Assembly (NCBI GenBank): GCA_902728285.1
Contig: CACVBU010000975.1
Location: forward strand, 462,637-526,636
Origin: Clytia hemisphaerica
Lineage: Eukaryota; Cnidaria; Hydrozoa; Leptothecata; Clytiidae
DNA length: 64,000 bases
Direction: 5' to 3'
In this document: positions 1-13,000 of the stretch, piece by piece
How the letters are laid out: every line of letters starts with the position of its first letter
Position numbering within the stretch: the stretch's first letter is position 1
Program-made: the position numbers and the translations under genes
Notes under the pieces: model-generated
What the model saw: the letters and a program-made list of their open reading frames with translations, nothing else
The model's database searches: none
What the model was told of the DNA's origin: nothing

Positions 1-577
1 ACAATGGCGAGCTTTGACGGTAATCCCCTTTTCATTTGATATGTCAACAGAAATATAATCTAAAACGATAACAAAGAGAAAGGGTCTTCTTTGGAGTACC
101 CCTATACATCGATGTTAAAGATTTCCGATTCTCCATCAGTGGAAATGACTGAGAAAAAGAGTGATGGAGAAATTGTTTTTAATGGAGTTGGTTGTAATAT
201 AGGTTGTGTTTGGGGGTAAAATTAAGAGATGTTTTCTTCTTCGTTTTCCGCTTCATCTTTTTTGCACCAAGTTTTGGTTACGCAGATAATTTTGAAATTA
301 AATTCAAGCTGTTTTAAGAGAATTCTAAAGTTTTCGAAATTTTTTGAAACACTTTTGATGTTCATATTGAGTATAGAAAAGCTCGATTTTTATGATTTAT
401 AAGTGTTTGTTTTGTTTCATCTATCGTGAAAAAAAAGAAGTCTCGAGGGAAAGATTTGAATCACCCATTTAGAGTATCGCAAAGTTTAAAATACTGTAAA
501 TATGTACTGTAAGATGAAGAATTTTTTGTTTTTAGTGGCTGGTTTAAAGTTCCCTTACAATAAGTTTGTCATAGATG
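1..577. other. Intergenic, no gene seen
   Basis: AT-rich sequence with short homopolymer runs. I see no coding frame, RNA gene or repeat end before the MITE that follows. Confidence 0.5.
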
Positions 578-585
578 ACTCGAAA

Positions 586-889
586 CCCGGGGGGGGTACT
601 AGGGCAAGATGGGCTACGGGGATGCTCCGCTGGTCAGGGTACCTTTTTTAACCTCCACGAGACCCAGGTAGGGTCGCAAAAACACCGAAATAGAAAAATC
701 AGTCCCTCGTAGGGTGCCTACTTTTGAAAAATTTGGGGAAAAAGTAGAAAATTTGAGAAAATTTTGGAATTTCAGTCCCATTCAGGGTCACTTTTTTCGC
801 AAATTTCGAGTCCCACGTAGGGTCCATTTTTCAGATCTCAGCGGAGCACCCCCGTCGGTCGACAAGGGTAGTACCCCCCCCCCCCCGGG
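586..889. repeat. MITE with CCCGGGGGG ends, copy 1
   Basis: A 304-bp element that starts CCCGGGGGGGGTACTAG and ends with the inverted match GTACCCCCC...CCCGGG. It is flanked by a perfect 8-bp direct repeat ACTCGAAA (578-585 and 890-897). Inside are repeated phrases of the kind 'GTAGGGTC' and 'AGTCCC'. A second 304-bp copy lies at 2960-3263 and a diverged relative at 25070-25401. An 8-bp target duplication is typical of hAT-type transposases, but the termini are not a textbook hAT end, so the superfamily is open. The short ORFs across it are by-products of the repeat. Confidence 0.9.
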
Positions 890-897
890 ACTCGAAA

Positions 898-2074
898 AAA
901 CTTACCATTGTCTCTCGCTCTTTTCATATCCTTGAATAAGTTTTTTCTTATTAACATTGTCTCATCGAAGAAGTCCTCGTTGATAAAATAGCAAGTATTC
1001 TTTAGTTTATAACAGTTTTTGAGAGTTAAATGTTTTCTTTGTCCTTCCACATTTGCAGTTTAAAGATGATTGTCCTTGGTCGTTCAGCATCCTTCTTATC
1101 CATTCTGTGTGCCCTTTCTGTTATGACATCTTGTCCAATTTTCATCATATTCTTTAGAAAATTCTTTATTTTTGTTTCGCTTTCTTCCCAGCTTTCGTTC
1201 GCATTCTCTTTAATACTGTTGAGCCGTAGGTTGTTTCGTCGGTCTCGGTCTTCCAGAGCACGGGCCTTGTTGGATATGAGATGCTCCTACTTGGGTCCAG
1301 AGGAGTTTATTTGGTTTTCCTGGAGCTAAACGATTGATATTTCTTCTCTACAGTGCTCTATTTTCTAGGTGTTTTTTAAAGGTTGGGACTTATCAAACTG
1401 GAAAGGTAGCTATTCTACGTGATTCACATCCATTTTCTTCCACTGCTTTAGTATATAGGATCCATTTCTGCGGTAAGACATTATGTGAGATGGGCACTAG
1501 AGACATAGCCTACTTTGCTTCACGAAACCACCATGTTCTGAAAATTTTAATCGAAATTTTTACTCAGAGAGGTAACCGTAGCAAGAAGCCACTTATGACA
1601 TCCGTGAATTGATAAATAACTTTAACAAGGCGGAAAATTTAATAGTGACGAAATTCCTTTACGTGTAAAACATCGAAATAAAAACATTTTTCAGAAATAA
1701 AAACATTTTCGGAAATACTGGTTAAAGTTTCTTGATACAAGTATCAGATAGTTTTTGCACTTTCAATGAACAAAGCGTTTTTCCTGGTAAAGAATTACCG
1801 AATCACTCTGAATAATATCCTTAGTTAGGGTTTTAATTTTTAAACCCGACACTGTTTTTTTATTCATTGTATTGTTGTATATTGGAGAAATTTCTAAAAT
1901 TGTAAATATTTTATGTATATATTTTTGTAAGACAATTATTTATTTTACATTTAACTGTCAGGTATTATTTTTTTCGAAATACATACTAAACTTCAGTAAT
2001 CAAATTTTAAAATATGAAGTACAATCATTTTTGGACCTACCCCGGTATATGGATCCAACAGTTAAAAAATGGTC
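898..2074. other. Intergenic, no gene seen
   Basis: Short ORFs are present on both strands but none has recognisable content, splice sites in a consistent frame or a neighbouring partner. AT-rich filler. Confidence 0.45.
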
Positions 2075-2079
2075 CAATA

Positions 2080-2332
2080 GGCTCTTCCAGAAAAAAGTTT
2101 TACATGGGGGGTGCAGGATATAACAATTTTTAGTGATTTACCACCCGACAGGGGGACTTTTGGCCCCCCGGACAATAGGTTTTACCCCCCCCCCCCCGGA
2201 CAAGCATCTGCTGACCCCTCGGACAGAGCAAATTTACACCCCGCCCGGACAAGGCAAATTTTGATGATTTTTTGCTACTCCCCGGACAATATATCCTCCA
2301 CCCCCCATGTAAAAATTTTTTCTGGAAGAGCC
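2080..2332. repeat. MITE with GGCTCTTCCAGAAAAA ends, copy 1
   Basis: Terminal inverted repeat of about 43 bp, starting GGCTCTTCCAGAAAAA and continuing through a TACATGGGGGGTG block, with about two mismatches between the arms. Flanks share CAATA (2075-2079 and 2333-2337), a possible target duplication. The centre is a series of GGACA- and CCCCC-rich segments. A shorter relative with the same ends is at 57811-57916. Confidence 0.8.
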
Positions 2333-2340
2333 CAATAAGG

Positions 2341-2955
2341 CTCATAATATAGCCTGCTGGAAGTCTATAAACCCGAGCCAAATGGAAATATCCGATGAAA
2401 CTTAAGAGATGACCCAAAAGTGACTTTCTCGCCCGAACTCCAAATTTCGAAAAACGAGGAAATAAGCTTAATTCTTAATTAAATTAATTAAGATTTCGAC
2501 CATGATTACAGCTTACACGTTTTTTTATTTTTAAGAAACTAGTTTTACCAAGCAGCCTCAATGTTTCTTAAGAAATCGGCCTTTTGAGCCTTAAATGTTT
2601 CTTACATGTTTCTAAACTTTTTGACATCGTAATTAGCCTTGATTGGAAGGTTCTTATAAAAAAACGAATTAAAAAATGTTATTTTCTCATTCTCAGCCTC
2701 AGCATGTTTCTTATATGTTTCTTAGTTTTTAGGCATTCTGAGCCTCATGTTTCTTAAAAGTGTGTTTCTTAAAAAAAAAAGACGTGTATTTATTTTATTT
2801 TTTGCAATATTGCAAAGTTGGTTTCTTGGCACCTACCATTGACCCTTCCTTCGTGCATCTTTGGGGGAGGGGGGAGAGGCCCTTTGACGCCACTTTTTTT
2901 CGGCGCCCCCACAAAAGAATTTCTTCTCTCGTGATGGAATCACGCTACTATGCTA
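2341..2955. repeat. Low-complexity ATGTTTCTTA-rich region
   Basis: Contains repeated 'atgtttctta' words mixed with 'gagcctc' phrases between about 2550 and 2770. The same two words, inverted (taagaacaat, gaggctca), recur at about 20890-21120, so this may be an old diverged repeat. No gene is seen. Confidence 0.4.
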
Positions 2956-2959
2956 CTTT

Positions 2960-3263
2960 CCCGGGGGGGGTACTAGGGCAAGATGGGTTACGGGGATGCT
3001 CCGCTGGTCAGGGTACCTTTTCTAACCTCCACGAGTCCCAGGTAGGGTCGAAAAAACACCAAAATAGAAAAATCAGTCCCTCGTAGGGTGCCTTTTTTTG
3101 GAAAATTCGGGGGAAAAGTAGAAAATTTGAGAAAATTTTGGAATTTCAGTCCCATTCAGGGTCACTTTTTTCGCAAATTTCGAGTCCCACGTAGGGTCCA
3201 TTTTTCGAACCTCAGCGGAGCACCCCCGTCGGTCGACAAGGGTAGTACCCCCCCCCCCCCGGG
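2960..3263. repeat. MITE with CCCGGGGGG ends, copy 2
   Basis: Nearly identical in sequence and identical in length (304 bp) to the copy at 586-889. It has its own perfect 8-bp target duplication, GCTACTTT (2952-2959 and 3264-3271). Two copies with different target duplications show that this is a mobile family and not a local segmental duplication. Confidence 0.9.
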
Positions 3264-3271
3264 GCTACTTT

Positions 3272-4073
3272 AAGCATCTCTTGTACTACACAGCATTTTT
3301 TAACAAAAGAAAGAATTTTTTCCCCATTTCTCTGCTGCGAACTAGCACAAATTTTAAAAGAAATCCTTACTTCAACGACCATTTAGGTCATTGCGGAGAC
3401 GTTTTCTCTCCATCTATATCTTTATTACCTTCATGCAGAAACTGAGCCAAAAAAGGTCCTTATTTTCTGGCACCCAGATGCAGAAATTTTCATCGATCCG
3501 ACATGTAATCCAGCCCTCTTTTTTGGGGATTGGCGAGACCAACCAGAGGCCAAGTTTTAATTAACCTCTGAGCTGTGATACTCACGGTACGCCAATTCAC
3601 CATCGGAATCAGATAATGTTCCTTATTACTCACCCAGAGTCACGACCTTTTCTGTCATCAAGTGGCGATAGGAAAATTTAGGTAATCTCTACGTTAGGGC
3701 AGTTTGCATTTCGACTGGATGAGATAGACCATCCTTTCGAAAGCAGGAAAAAGGAGGAGGTCCAAATTTTGTGAAATTTCATGTAAAACTTTCGGAAAAT
3801 TTGTATACTTCTAAAAATATCTGGAACAATCAAAATAGAAATCAGTTACAAAATGAATAGCTTGTTACCAAGTAAGATTGGAATTTTTTTCATTATTTAT
3901 TGGTTGCTACGGGAGATTGCATTATTTATTCTCGGCAGCCGTGAACTTATTAATTATTTCGTAAACAAAAAAGATGGAAGAGAAATCACGGCGAAATTTT
4001 AAATTCTATTTTTGACTGAAGGATTTTTTTTTGTACTCCTCAATTATTCAATGTTTTATGACTTAAAGCGAGA
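3272..4073. other. 5' flank of the LRR gene
   Basis: No coding frame is seen. The stretch next to 4074 should hold the 5' UTR and promoter of the downstream gene, but I cannot identify a TATA box or initiator with confidence. Confidence 0.4.
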
Positions 4074-7000
4074 ATGATTGTAGATCAAAGGTATGTATCC
4101 TATTTCTTATTTATCATACTCATTTAAAGTCATCCTCTATCTTGCAATTCAAATAATATTTAACTCTTTCACACAGTGAAAATATTTCAGCACTTTTTTT
4201 AAAAAACCTCAACAACAGAGCTTCTTTGCCTTTTTTTGCATTGAATCTTGTGCTGCCTGTGGGTTTGGTGTAATTAAAGATACACGACCTAATGATTTAT
4301 GTTGCACGTTTCAGGATCCATGCATAAAGTATGCTAATTATAGACTTTTTGCTAGTATATGCATGTTAGCCTCCACTGACAACTGATGCAAGTTACCCTT
4401 TTTCACGGTAAGTAAGTAAGTCTGCGACCGCAGTCGGAGGCAACCCGAAGGCTCCTCTTTCGATAGCTATCTACCCGAAGGTAGGGGAGGGTGCCACTCT
4501 TTCTCCCTGGATTCTCCACTTACCCTTGATCCTTCTCTTAATAGACCTTTTTGAAAAGAGGACGTCCTGTTGAATAATTATGTAGTCCAGCCATAAAAAC
4601 AATGATAGAGCCATGTATAATGACTGTATCATGCATATTGTAATAATTTTGCATGGTTTTATCATTGTTTTTCTGCTGGACTACATAATTATTCAACAGG
4701 GTGGCCTCTTTGAAAAAGGTCTATAGCAGTTCGATTAGTTCAGTCAGTCAATTCGTTCGATGATTGATATTAAATCCTCATATCTTCCCCCTCGCTTGCA
4801 AAAACTTTGTCCTGCTACGCGAATGACATTTCAACAGTTCCCGGACTTAACAGCTTGACGTTTATTGTACCCGGATATTTGTCTATCCGGAAAAAAGTCC
4901 GTAGCCCCTCTGTTGCTATTTCGCGTGCAGCCGAGTGGTGGAATACTACGCCCCAACAAACCGCCTCTGGCGCTAAAAGGATACAGGAGAAGTATGTAAT
5001 CCGTTATCAGAAGTAATTTCCCGATTTACATTCCGAATTTGGCTTTGAAAAGAAACTAATATACGGTGGCGGAGAGCAGCACAAACTTGTCGAACAAAAT
5101 TGGTTTATCGAACTGATCGAACCGAGACCCATTGATTGATCTTAATCGTACACTCACAATCTTTAAAAAAATCTTATAGTTTGATTAATTTTTTTTAATC
5201 GAACTTTAATCGTGCGATGGAGTTCGATTAATTTGATTATTCGATTGGTTCAACAAGTTCGATTGATCAGGTCTGGTTTACACCGTCAACTGCTCTATAA
5301 ACTTGGGACTATCTGACAAAACATGGGATGGCAATTCGACCACCATTTCACCGAACCTCCACACAATTTCACTTTCGCACCGAGTAGGCTTTTATATTGA
5401 AATATGAAAAAAGTAGAATTTGTGCAGATCAGGGGTTAACTTTTTCATTTCTTAGATTTTCTCTTTTCCATTCAGGTCACCTCCAATACGTGAGGAATTT
5501 TACGACAATTTTGCGACAGCAGGTGTACCTGTGGTTTGTGTAACAACACACGAATCTGTTTACCATCACCACAATGATGATAGTGACGGTGAAGACCAAA
5601 ATATTCTACCTGTAAGCAATAAACATACCAAAATTTTGCAAATAATTTGAAGTAGTATTTAAAAAAGCAAATCAAATGTAATACATTACAAAGATCTAAT
5701 TGATAATAGCTCTGATTCGAATTTCTACTGGTTAAAGCAGGGTTAAGTCTAATTTTCTTTCAACTTAAGCTCATTGAAGTACTTTAAGATATTTATAGTA
5801 TTTCTTCTTTTAGAAACTTATTTTGCCATATAAATCTTGCAAAATTTATGTTTGATGTACAGCTGATGTTTCATTTGTCTTTGAATATGTTTTTTATCAA
5901 CAGCTACCAGCATCCAAGTACAGATACTCAAAATGGCACCAACTAGAAGATGCAGATGTAACGTCAGATATGTTAAGATGCCCAAGGATACGAAAAGGTA
6001 GAATATATTCTTTTCATTTCTCTTATAGTTCCTGCTTTGGTTTTGCTTCGAATTTTAACCCTGGCCATTCAAAATTACTAAATCAGAATTTCAAAAAGTG
6101 TGAGAAGAAACTATTAACAATTACTTTGAAATATATGTTCTCTCAGATTGGCTTACGAGAATTTGTTTTATATTTCCAGCACCAACTGGATTTAAAGTAC
6201 AAACAGTGTTAATGCTGGAGGAGCAAGAAAGAGCTATGCAAGCTGATGATGACGATTTCTTTGAATTCAGAAGAAGGGAAGAAAAACGAAGTTGGTTTCG
6301 AAGAAACAAGAAAAAAGATTATAGTAGCAAGCTAGAAAAATGGGAAGCTTGTGAGGTTAGTTGACTTTAACTTCTTGACAGTCGGTGAGTTCCCAAATAG
6401 AAAAGTTCTTTCTAGATCCTACCACGAATGTGTTTTTGTCCTTGATTCATTTTGAATGATTTTTATTTATTCATTGACACGTTAGATCTATCTTCATTTT
6501 CAATCCGTTGCCTCTATTTGTTATTAATCTGTGTTATATCTTACTTCCTCAGCCTTAGAGTTTAGGTTATTACTATCTTATCAATTTTTTATTGTCCTTT
6601 TTATAGTGTGTGAATCTATCATATCAAGATATGGGACATGGTTATCAAACGAAAGAATTCTTAAGAGTTTTGAGGAGATTAATACGCGCTGAAACGATAG
6701 AATTGATAGAAAATTCACTCACTGATCTATCTTCTGTTACTTTTCCCAGGTAAGACACATATCACTTTGGCCGATCACTTTCAATTTTCTTTTTATATTT
6801 AATGCTGATTGACGATGTAATTTTTTTCTGCGTAGCACACCGTGACAAGTATAAAAATGTTAACAAATCTATACAAATTTATTTGTTTGTACGACTTGCT
6901 ATCCAATCCCCAATTCTCTTTTGCGTTAATTGCTCATGCACGTAAATGACTTACAATACCAAAAAAGAGGCAATTTCACGGGTTTCCAATCATTTCGAAA

Positions 7001-10000
7001 TGAACTGTGAAATTGGAACTCTAGTTAAACTTTCTAGTTAAAACGTTTTGATTTTTTCCTCTTTCATTAGAGTTCATCAACTTTACCTTCAAAGAAATCA
7101 TCTTTCTGATCTTAAGGTAAGACAAATCTATCTAAAATCAAGGTCATGATAATTTTGTGCACCCGTCTTTGCTTTCATGTGAAAACCAGTGTAATTAGAC
7201 AAATTCTATTGAGAGTGTTTTTACATTCAAATGCATAAAAGAATGTGTACTTACTGTATCGTGTATAAAAGTCATAAAATAAGTGTCATATAATCTGTAC
7301 TTTTTACTCCAGCACCCACTGTAGCAGGGCAGGACCGCTAGGGATGTTTGTAACACGACGTGATTATTGTTATATGGATGTGAAGTGTTCAAACTGAAAT
7401 GAATACAAAGAAAATAATTTAGAAAAATTGACAATTTGACTAAATAAATGAAAACTAGGAATGATGATGCTAATTAGTGAAAATGACTAATTAGTGAAAA
7501 AATGACTAATTAATGAAAATGGCTAATTAGTGAAAAATGACTAATTAGTGGAAAAAATGTCTAATTAATGAAAAAATGACTAATAATCAAACAAAAAAGG
7601 CACGAAACGTGAACAAGGTAGAACCACAGCTGTGACCGCCAAGAAGCCTGAGCACGAACGTGCGAATGAGAATGCGGGCGAAACGAGTGCACAGCTGAGA
7701 AGACCATGAAACCAGGGCACGAACGTGCAATGCAAATGGAAAATGAAGGCCAGAAAATGAACTGAACTGAGCCAAAATGAAAACAAGGCAAGGCCAATGA
7801 AAAGGAAAAGGACTAAACGAGCCAGAGAGCCTGAGCACGAACGTGCGTGAGTGCAATGAAAGTCCAATGAAATGAATAAAATAAATGAAAATCTAAGTTT
7901 TGAATAAATATTTTTGTAAATTTTCTGAATTTATAAATGTTAAATAACTAGAATATGCTTACCAGATTGCCCAAGTGTAGTCACTGTGTGAAAACTGCCA
8001 TGAAAATGTACTTCGAATGTGAATTGAAATTCAAAGTAAAATGATGTCAAAATGTCAAACTCAAAAACATGTCTCAACACCATACGTCTTATCTCTCTAA
8101 AAGCTCTCGTGTAACTGAAGTGAGAGTGACAAAACAGAAAATGTGACTATGGGCGAAAAGAGTCTCAAGGGACGATGACGTAATGAAATATGTAATGTTG
8201 CGTATATGAAAAAATTGATTTTATTAATTATATACTAATGACTTTTGAAGTCATTTGAGAGTCCTTTAACACTGCCCCCGGGCAGATGCAAAAGTCACTT
8301 AGTCAAGTTAAACATTTCATTTAAACCATCCACCAGATCAACTTCATCCACTTGATGGATAACTACTAACTCACGAACTGCACGATTCGTCTCGCGGAAC
8401 ACGGTTTCGTTATGGTTCTTGTATGCGACTTTGACTTTCCGAACTTTTGAATCTCGTCCTGGGAATAACTCTCGAACGATACCGTACTGATATGTGGAAT
8501 TGATGAGGGAGTCATTCTTGAGGAACAACACGATGTCGCCCACCATGATGTCTCTGTCGTTAATGAACCATTTGGGCTGATAAGTGATTTTTGGAACATG
8601 GTTGATCAGCCAGTTGTCAAACCAAGTGTCGAAGATTTCGGTGTTGGTTTGAAGGATTTTCGATGGATTCTTGGAAACGATGAGTGGTTCGGTAGGGCTA
8701 CGATCATTGTTACGTCCAAGCTTGAGACGGTTCGGTGTGATGAGATCCATTGATTCGTAATCGGATACAATGCCATTGAGTGCCAAAGGCAGGTCGTTCA
8801 TGGAGTTTGCTACTTCCGATGATAGTGTCTCCCATTGCAGGATCGATAGTCTCCTTCCTTGGAATGATTTGTTGATTGATGATTTCACTTCTCGTATCTT
8901 ACGTTCAACCTTTCCGTTATAATTATGTCCGCCGACAGGGCAAACTTCGAAATTCATCTTGACGTCGACGTGAAGGCGGTTTTTGAGATCTTTGAACGAA
9001 ATCCTTGAATCGTCACAGCCTTTGACCATTTGGCTGCCTTGATCGATGAACATATTCATTGGATAACCGTTATCACAAGCGAAGCGAGTAAGGGAAAGTA
9101 GAAAAGATGGCGTGCTGTAGTCGTCCATTGTCTTGATCGAAATGGTGGAAGTTGTGGAGCAACAAAAGATCGTCAACCAAATTTTGATCGTTTTGCGTTT
9201 GTTGAATGAACTGTATGCTTGAAATGGTCCGGCTAGATCACATTGAGTGTTGTAGAATGCTGGTGCAATCGTCATGCAGGAGTTTGGAATCTTCCCCATC
9301 GAAACCTTGATGCGTTGTTTTTCGAGATAACGACACAGTTTGCAGGCTCGTTTGATCTTCTTTGTGACCTCACGACCTTCAATGATGTGGGCGACTTTGG
9401 ATGCATAACGTAATGTCGATTCGATTCCCGAGTGCTTGACGGTCTTGTTGAACCAGTGAACCTCTTGTAAAATGGCGTAGGAAAGTGGTGAATGCTTTTC
9501 CAGGATCGGTACACAAAAGACAGTTTGATGGAGATCTTTCATGACACGAGTCATTGGTGTAACGATGTTGATGCTTTCGTTTGGAAGAATGCGACCGGTG
9601 TAAATGAGTATACCGTCCACTTCAGTTGAGATACGTTTGTATTTGTTAGGGCTGACGAATCGTTTGACCTCATTAGTTCCCTTGTGCCAGAAGTAAACTT
9701 CCGCTGATTTGATGTGAACTTCCATATCGTCCAATTTGATGATAAGCTGATGATTGTTGGTATTGGATGCACGTCTTTGTTGAGCTAAATATCTAAGTTT
9801 TTGCAGATATTTAAATACGAGAGCAAGAATTCTGATAACTTTGGTGAAACGAAATCTGTTGGGGTCTATCAAGTATTTCGAGAATGAGTAGCGTTCGCTC
9901 ACTTCGGCAGGAAGTGACGAATGTCCAGAAGTCTTCGTGAATGAATGATGTTGGTTGCTCTCGAAAGTAGCCTCTTTCTTCATTTGGGTAAGGTCAGAAG

Positions 10001-13000
10001 AGTTAAGAATAATCTGACTCACTTTTTTGATGGGGAAGTCCTTGACATCAGTTGTCATCCAGGAATCACCGTTGATCCATCTCGAACTGTTGTTGATGTC
10101 GAAAAGCTTGCAACCACGACGTGTTGGAAGGTCGGCCAACATTTGCTTTGTGTTGATGTAGTACCAATTTTCGGATGACGTGAAGCGTTTGATTTCAATG
10201 ATTCGATTACGTACAAATGGCTTTAGAGTGATCTCGTCGTTGCTGATCCAGTGCAGATTGATTGTACTATCAGTTAGTTTGATTGATCCATCATGTTTTG
10301 ATTTGAGTGCACGTCTGACGACCTCACCAGTATGGGCATTGAGCACAGCAGCAATGAGCTCTGCACGTGGTTGCGTTGTCGGTGAGATGACTTTGGATCT
10401 CGAGAAGATGAGTTGCGAGGAATATTCGCCATTTTTACGGAGCATTCGTGCGTAGATAGCGACAGCTGCCATCTGTTTGCTAGCATCCCCAAAATCGACA
10501 GTGTTTATGTTCAGATTGACTGCATCTGGAGGAACGATGGTTCTTTGATACCGGATGGTCTTGATTTCTTGCATCATGGTAAAGTTATCTTCCCAGATCG
10601 GTCTGAGATTGTCAGGAATGGCATCGTCCCAACTGAGTCCAAGATCGACAAGGTTGCGAAGATCAAGCTTGAATGAAGCGGTGATGGGTGTCAATTTGCC
10701 AGTGATGTCGAATATTTCACCAACTTTCGAAACGCAATGACGTCGAGTGAGCTTTGATGGTATTACGCCGACTTGAATGGTTGGCTTTTTACCACGATGC
10801 TTTTTGGCAAAATTTAATTCGGTTACGTCGATGGCAATTTGATCTGATTTCGGATACCAAATGAGACCACCAACGCCGATTGATTCTCCATCTTTGGTCA
10901 AGGATGCTGGAGGATCATCACCACTGAATGTGAAACCTTTCAAACCGAACCCTCCCCGACTGAGAGCGATTTCCATTTGGTCGGCTCGTTGTTTTGAGGT
11001 TTGATCATCAACTTCACCAGACATGCAATCGTCGACGTACAAGTCTTCGTTTACGATTTGGTCAACTTCTGGGAATTCCTCTTTCGACAAGGATGAGGTT
11101 TGACGAATGCCTCTTTCGGATTGATTGCCACTTGATCGCACACCGTATATCAACGTCTTTATCACTTTCTCTTCAGGTGGCTGGTTGATGTCGAGTGTGT
11201 CGTGCCATAAGTATCGTTGGTAGCACCAGTGATCAGAGCGTAGCTTGACGGAATTATACATTTTGGTGACATCGGTATGGAAGGCGGATCTGTGAGTGTA
11301 CCACCTGATGAGGATTTCCACCAATTTGTTCATTCCGTTGGTTCCTTTGGCGAGGATTGAGTTTAAGCTATATCCACTACTTGTTGGCTGTGATGCATCG
11401 AACACAATTCTGCATGGCGTTGTTAGCGAGCTGAGTTTCCATACAGCCCGCCATGGAATGTAGTTTTGGATAGCGTTTGATGACAGTTGATCTTGCTGGT
11501 CCTTTGGAAGATTATTGACGTAATCAACGTGTCCAAGTCTTTGAAGCTTACGTTCGGATTCTAATACATCTGACTTGTCCTCTGGATGACGATTAAGCTT
11601 TGAAACTTGTTGATTGTAGACTTTCAGTGCCCTAGAACGGTTGGGCACCAAACGAGTGATGGGATCTTGGATGAATGGAAGTGTTGCGATCGTCACTTGC
11701 TCGTCGGATTTTACGATGATTGATTTATTGATGAGTTCTTGTTCGACCTCTTCACGAATGCTTGTTGCCTCTATTGATCCATTGGACTTACAATCGACAC
11801 AAGAACGACATTTGGTGCAACGATAGGTAACTTCACTGCCGGCACTTTCAGCAATGTCGAACGTTGATTGTTGGCCAGGATACGAGTTGTTGGAGACTTG
11901 GTAGGTGCGAGTTGTGCACAGAAGTGGAACGTCTGGGTTGAGTTGGTAACCAGTTTGATAAAGTCTGAATTGTTTAGAAATGAAATCACTCTTACCAGTC
12001 CTGTGGAATTCATTGTTGATCATGGTGAACAATTGATGAGGACCACCAATAACTCCACGACTGCCACATGAGCTGCGAAATATGGATTGGTAAATTGTTA
12101 ATCCTGAAGGCATCTGGAACACGAACTTTGGGAAATAACGGAGGTATCTGATTCCAATCATTAAATCGACGTCTCCTCCAATGGTAGGTGGTAGCTTTGG
12201 AAGTTGCGATGGATCACCTCCAACTTTCTTGTAGGCTTCGTGGACGTCATGCTCGACTTGGCCGTTCAAATGGTAGGTTGGAAATGTTGAGGTGATTTTG
12301 TCCAGTGATATTCCAACAAATGTTGCATCAGATCCGTCATGGGTTGGGATCTTGACTGAATAAACGTTTGTTCGTATTGGAGTTGTCACACCTCCGACTC
12401 CACCCAAGTTGATAGGAATTTGGCACTGCAATTCGGCATCCAATAATTTGACTGATGACGTACGAACGATGAAATCGTCACATCCAGAATCGTAGAAAAT
12501 CAGATACGGTTTATGGTTGATGGTGACTTCTTGAAACTGGAAGATGGCTGATTCGTCCACAGAGTCCTTTGGTGATCTGGTCTGGAACGATGAAATTGCA
12601 ATGAAGTTGGAGATGTTTTTGGAGAACTCTGGCATGTTGTTACGTTTGCTGATGCACCTCTGCTTGAATCGCTCGAGTTGGTTGACATTTTCTTGATCCC
12701 TCTTGTGCTCTTCACAGACAAGCACGTGTTTCTTGATGGTGAAGTTGTCATGATCTTTGTGTCTGCATATGAATTGACGTTGACATTTACCTTCCTGATG
12801 CTTGCCAGTGTCGACGTGGGCACCAGGGAAGAGACATTGGTGACACAAATGTTTACGTTTTAGGATGGAAAAGCGTTCAGAAGGTGACATATCTGCGAAT
12901 TCCTTGCAGACAAAGTATTGGATCAGCTTGTTTCCTTTTGGTCCAATGGTTGTTGGATGATCCTTTGAACCACAAATGGCGCACTGAGTTTGATCGTCTG

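Noticed and set aside
714-1050. ORFs of 70-73 codons across the first CCCGGG MITE
   Set aside because: They read through a non-coding repeat; an almost identical ORF appears in the second copy only because the repeat is duplicated.
4807-5016. 69-codon ORF in LRR-gene intron 1
   Set aside because: No recognisable domain and no transposon ends around it; insufficient to call a gene or fragment.
7561-7867. Minus-strand ORFs of 78-95 codons, repeated at 14694-15000
   Set aside because: They lie inside both LTRs and arise from LTR internal repeats; no known LTR-encoded product fits.
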